Positions 63,081-64,000 of a stretch of 64,000 nucleotides of DNA are shown one piece after another. Origin of the DNA: Neocallimastix lanati (nom. inval.) (lineage: Eukaryota > Neocallimastigomycota > Neocallimastigomycetes > Neocallimastigales > Neocallimastigaceae); NCBI GenBank assembly GCA_016946835.1, contig JACVTC010000053.1, positions 657,501 through 721,500 on the forward strand. Direction: 5' to 3'. Within the stretch, counting starts at the first letter, position 1, and every line of letters starts with the position of its first letter. Both the position numbers and the translations under genes were made by a program. The notes under the pieces were generated by a model that worked only from the letters and a program-made list of their open reading frames with translations, searched no databases and had not been told where the DNA came from.

Positions 63081-64000
63081 TAGAAATAGAAATAAGAATG
63101 ATAAAATAAATAAAATTATAGAAAATTGTATTGAAAAAGATAATTTTAATAAAATAAAGGAAGTCATTGCGAAATGTCCAAATTATAAGGAATTAGATTA
63201 TAACAAGAGATTACTTGTAACTGCAATTCAGAAAACTTCAAATAATGAAATTATTAAATATTTTATTGATAAAGAAGAAAATTTAAATTACGAAATTATA
63301 CTTGGAAAAACACCCTTAGGGGAAGCACTAGTTAAACAAAATTTTTATATAGCAGATATATTGTTAAAAAAAGGCTCTAATATTAATTTTATTAATTCAA
63401 AAAATTATAATCTTCTTTTTTATTTGAAAGAATCAAAGAATGGTTTAAATTGGAATTCGATAGAGTTTTTAATAAAAAATAAAATAGACTTCAATTGGAA
63501 AAATAAACAAAATATGACATTTTTAGATAGTATAGTAGAAGAGGAAAATGAAAAATTAGCAGAGTTATTTATTAAATCCATATCATTTAATAATCAATTT
63601 ATTATAAAATTATTATCTGATAGAAAAGAAAAGAAAGGTTATTCAACGGAAGAATTTAATAATATAATAATGAATGAATATAACAAATTTCAAATAAATA
63701 ATAACGTTATCTCTAATAAAATTAAAGATAATAGCAGTTCATTTGTGGATTTAATATTAAAATACAAATTTGCTACACCCAATGATGAAACTTTAAATTG
63801 TATGATGCATTGTGTTTGTAAGAGGAAAAATATTGAATTCTTAAAAAAATTAATAGATAAGAATGTTAATGTTAATTGTAAAGAGAAAGATACCTTAATT
63901 ACGCCATTAATGGATTTATGTTATTATGAAAAAGGTCTTCATAGAAAAGGTTATAATCAATGCTTATATGATATGTTTTCCATTTTATTTGAAGCAGGGG
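62633..64000 (+). CDS. Second ankyrin-repeat gene, tandem paralogue, cut by the window edge
   Basis: Proposed exons: 62633-62672 (MILGLGLGSGNSQ), a 19-nt microexon 62822-62840 (SRNNNN), and 63084 to beyond 64000. The phases 1 then 2 fit exactly. From 63084 the frame is open to the end of the window and parallels the upstream gene almost residue for residue: IIENCIEKDNFNKIKEVI against IEKCIKENNLNKIKNAI, GKTPLGEALVKQNFYIADIL against GKTPLGEALNNHNFYIADIL, WKNKQNMTFLDSI against WKNRQNMSYLDCM. Ankyrin repeats begin near the end (NVNCKEKDTLITPLMDL). The two genes are therefore a tandem duplication, clearly diverged. The first exons are less certain than the last. Confidence 0.75.
63001..63080. repeat. 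(AAT)n microsatellite in the intron of the second ankyrin gene
   Basis: About 80 bp of AAT directly before the TAG acceptor at 63081-63083. It resembles the AAT-rich microexon 160 bp upstream. Confidence 0.9.

Overview
The window looks like nuclear DNA of an anaerobic gut fungus (Neocallimastigomycota). Intergenic DNA is extremely AT-rich and full of homopolymer and triplet runs, coding regions are richer and rich in Asn, introns are short, and three genes carry the fungal (CBM10-type) dockerin pattern CWS..GY.CC...WG.....WCG, typical of the cellulosomes of these fungi. The species cannot be told from the sequence alone.

Layout. 2.2-4.9 kb: a seven-exon gene for a leucine-rich-repeat membrane protein in which most repeats are single symmetrical exons. 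5.37-10.0 kb: a complete, recently inserted, non-coding LTR retroelement with two identical 301-bp LTRs, a 5-bp target duplication, a primer site matching the tRNA-Lys(CUU) anticodon arm, two copies of the polypurine tract, a decayed ankyrin fragment and three hairpins sharing one loop. 10.5-11.1 kb: a small secreted-protein gene whose stop codons lie in a coding-like 132-nt intron. 11.4-11.6 kb: a short A-tailed retroposon with a perfect 15-bp target duplication, with older relatives elsewhere. 18.5-20.4 kb: a GH9 cellulase with two dockerins. 21.2-25 kb: decayed LINE fragments. 26.5-28.5 and 34.4-36.3 kb: two nearly identical CotH-dockerin genes on the minus strand, flanking a short ankyrin relic. 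41.2-44.2 kb: a six-exon gene for a PWWP plus TFIIS-N/IBD-like protein with LEDGF-like architecture. 46.6-50.8 kb: a 12-exon folliculin gene. 57.6-62.2 kb and 62.6 kb to the window edge: two tandem ankyrin-repeat genes. The rest is AT-rich spacer.

Functionally the window mixes extracellular cellulose degradation (GH9 and CotH proteins carried on the cellulosome through dockerins), housekeeping regulation (folliculin in nutrient signalling, a PWWP chromatin reader) and fast-evolving repeat proteins (LRR, ankyrin). Ankyrin sequence also appears as relics, one of them inside the LTR element. Exon models were made by hand from GT/AG sites, phase and family similarity, with no transcript support. 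The most distinctive item is the non-autonomous LTR element with its hairpin array; next are the retroposon family and the evidence for gene conversion between the CotH copies.
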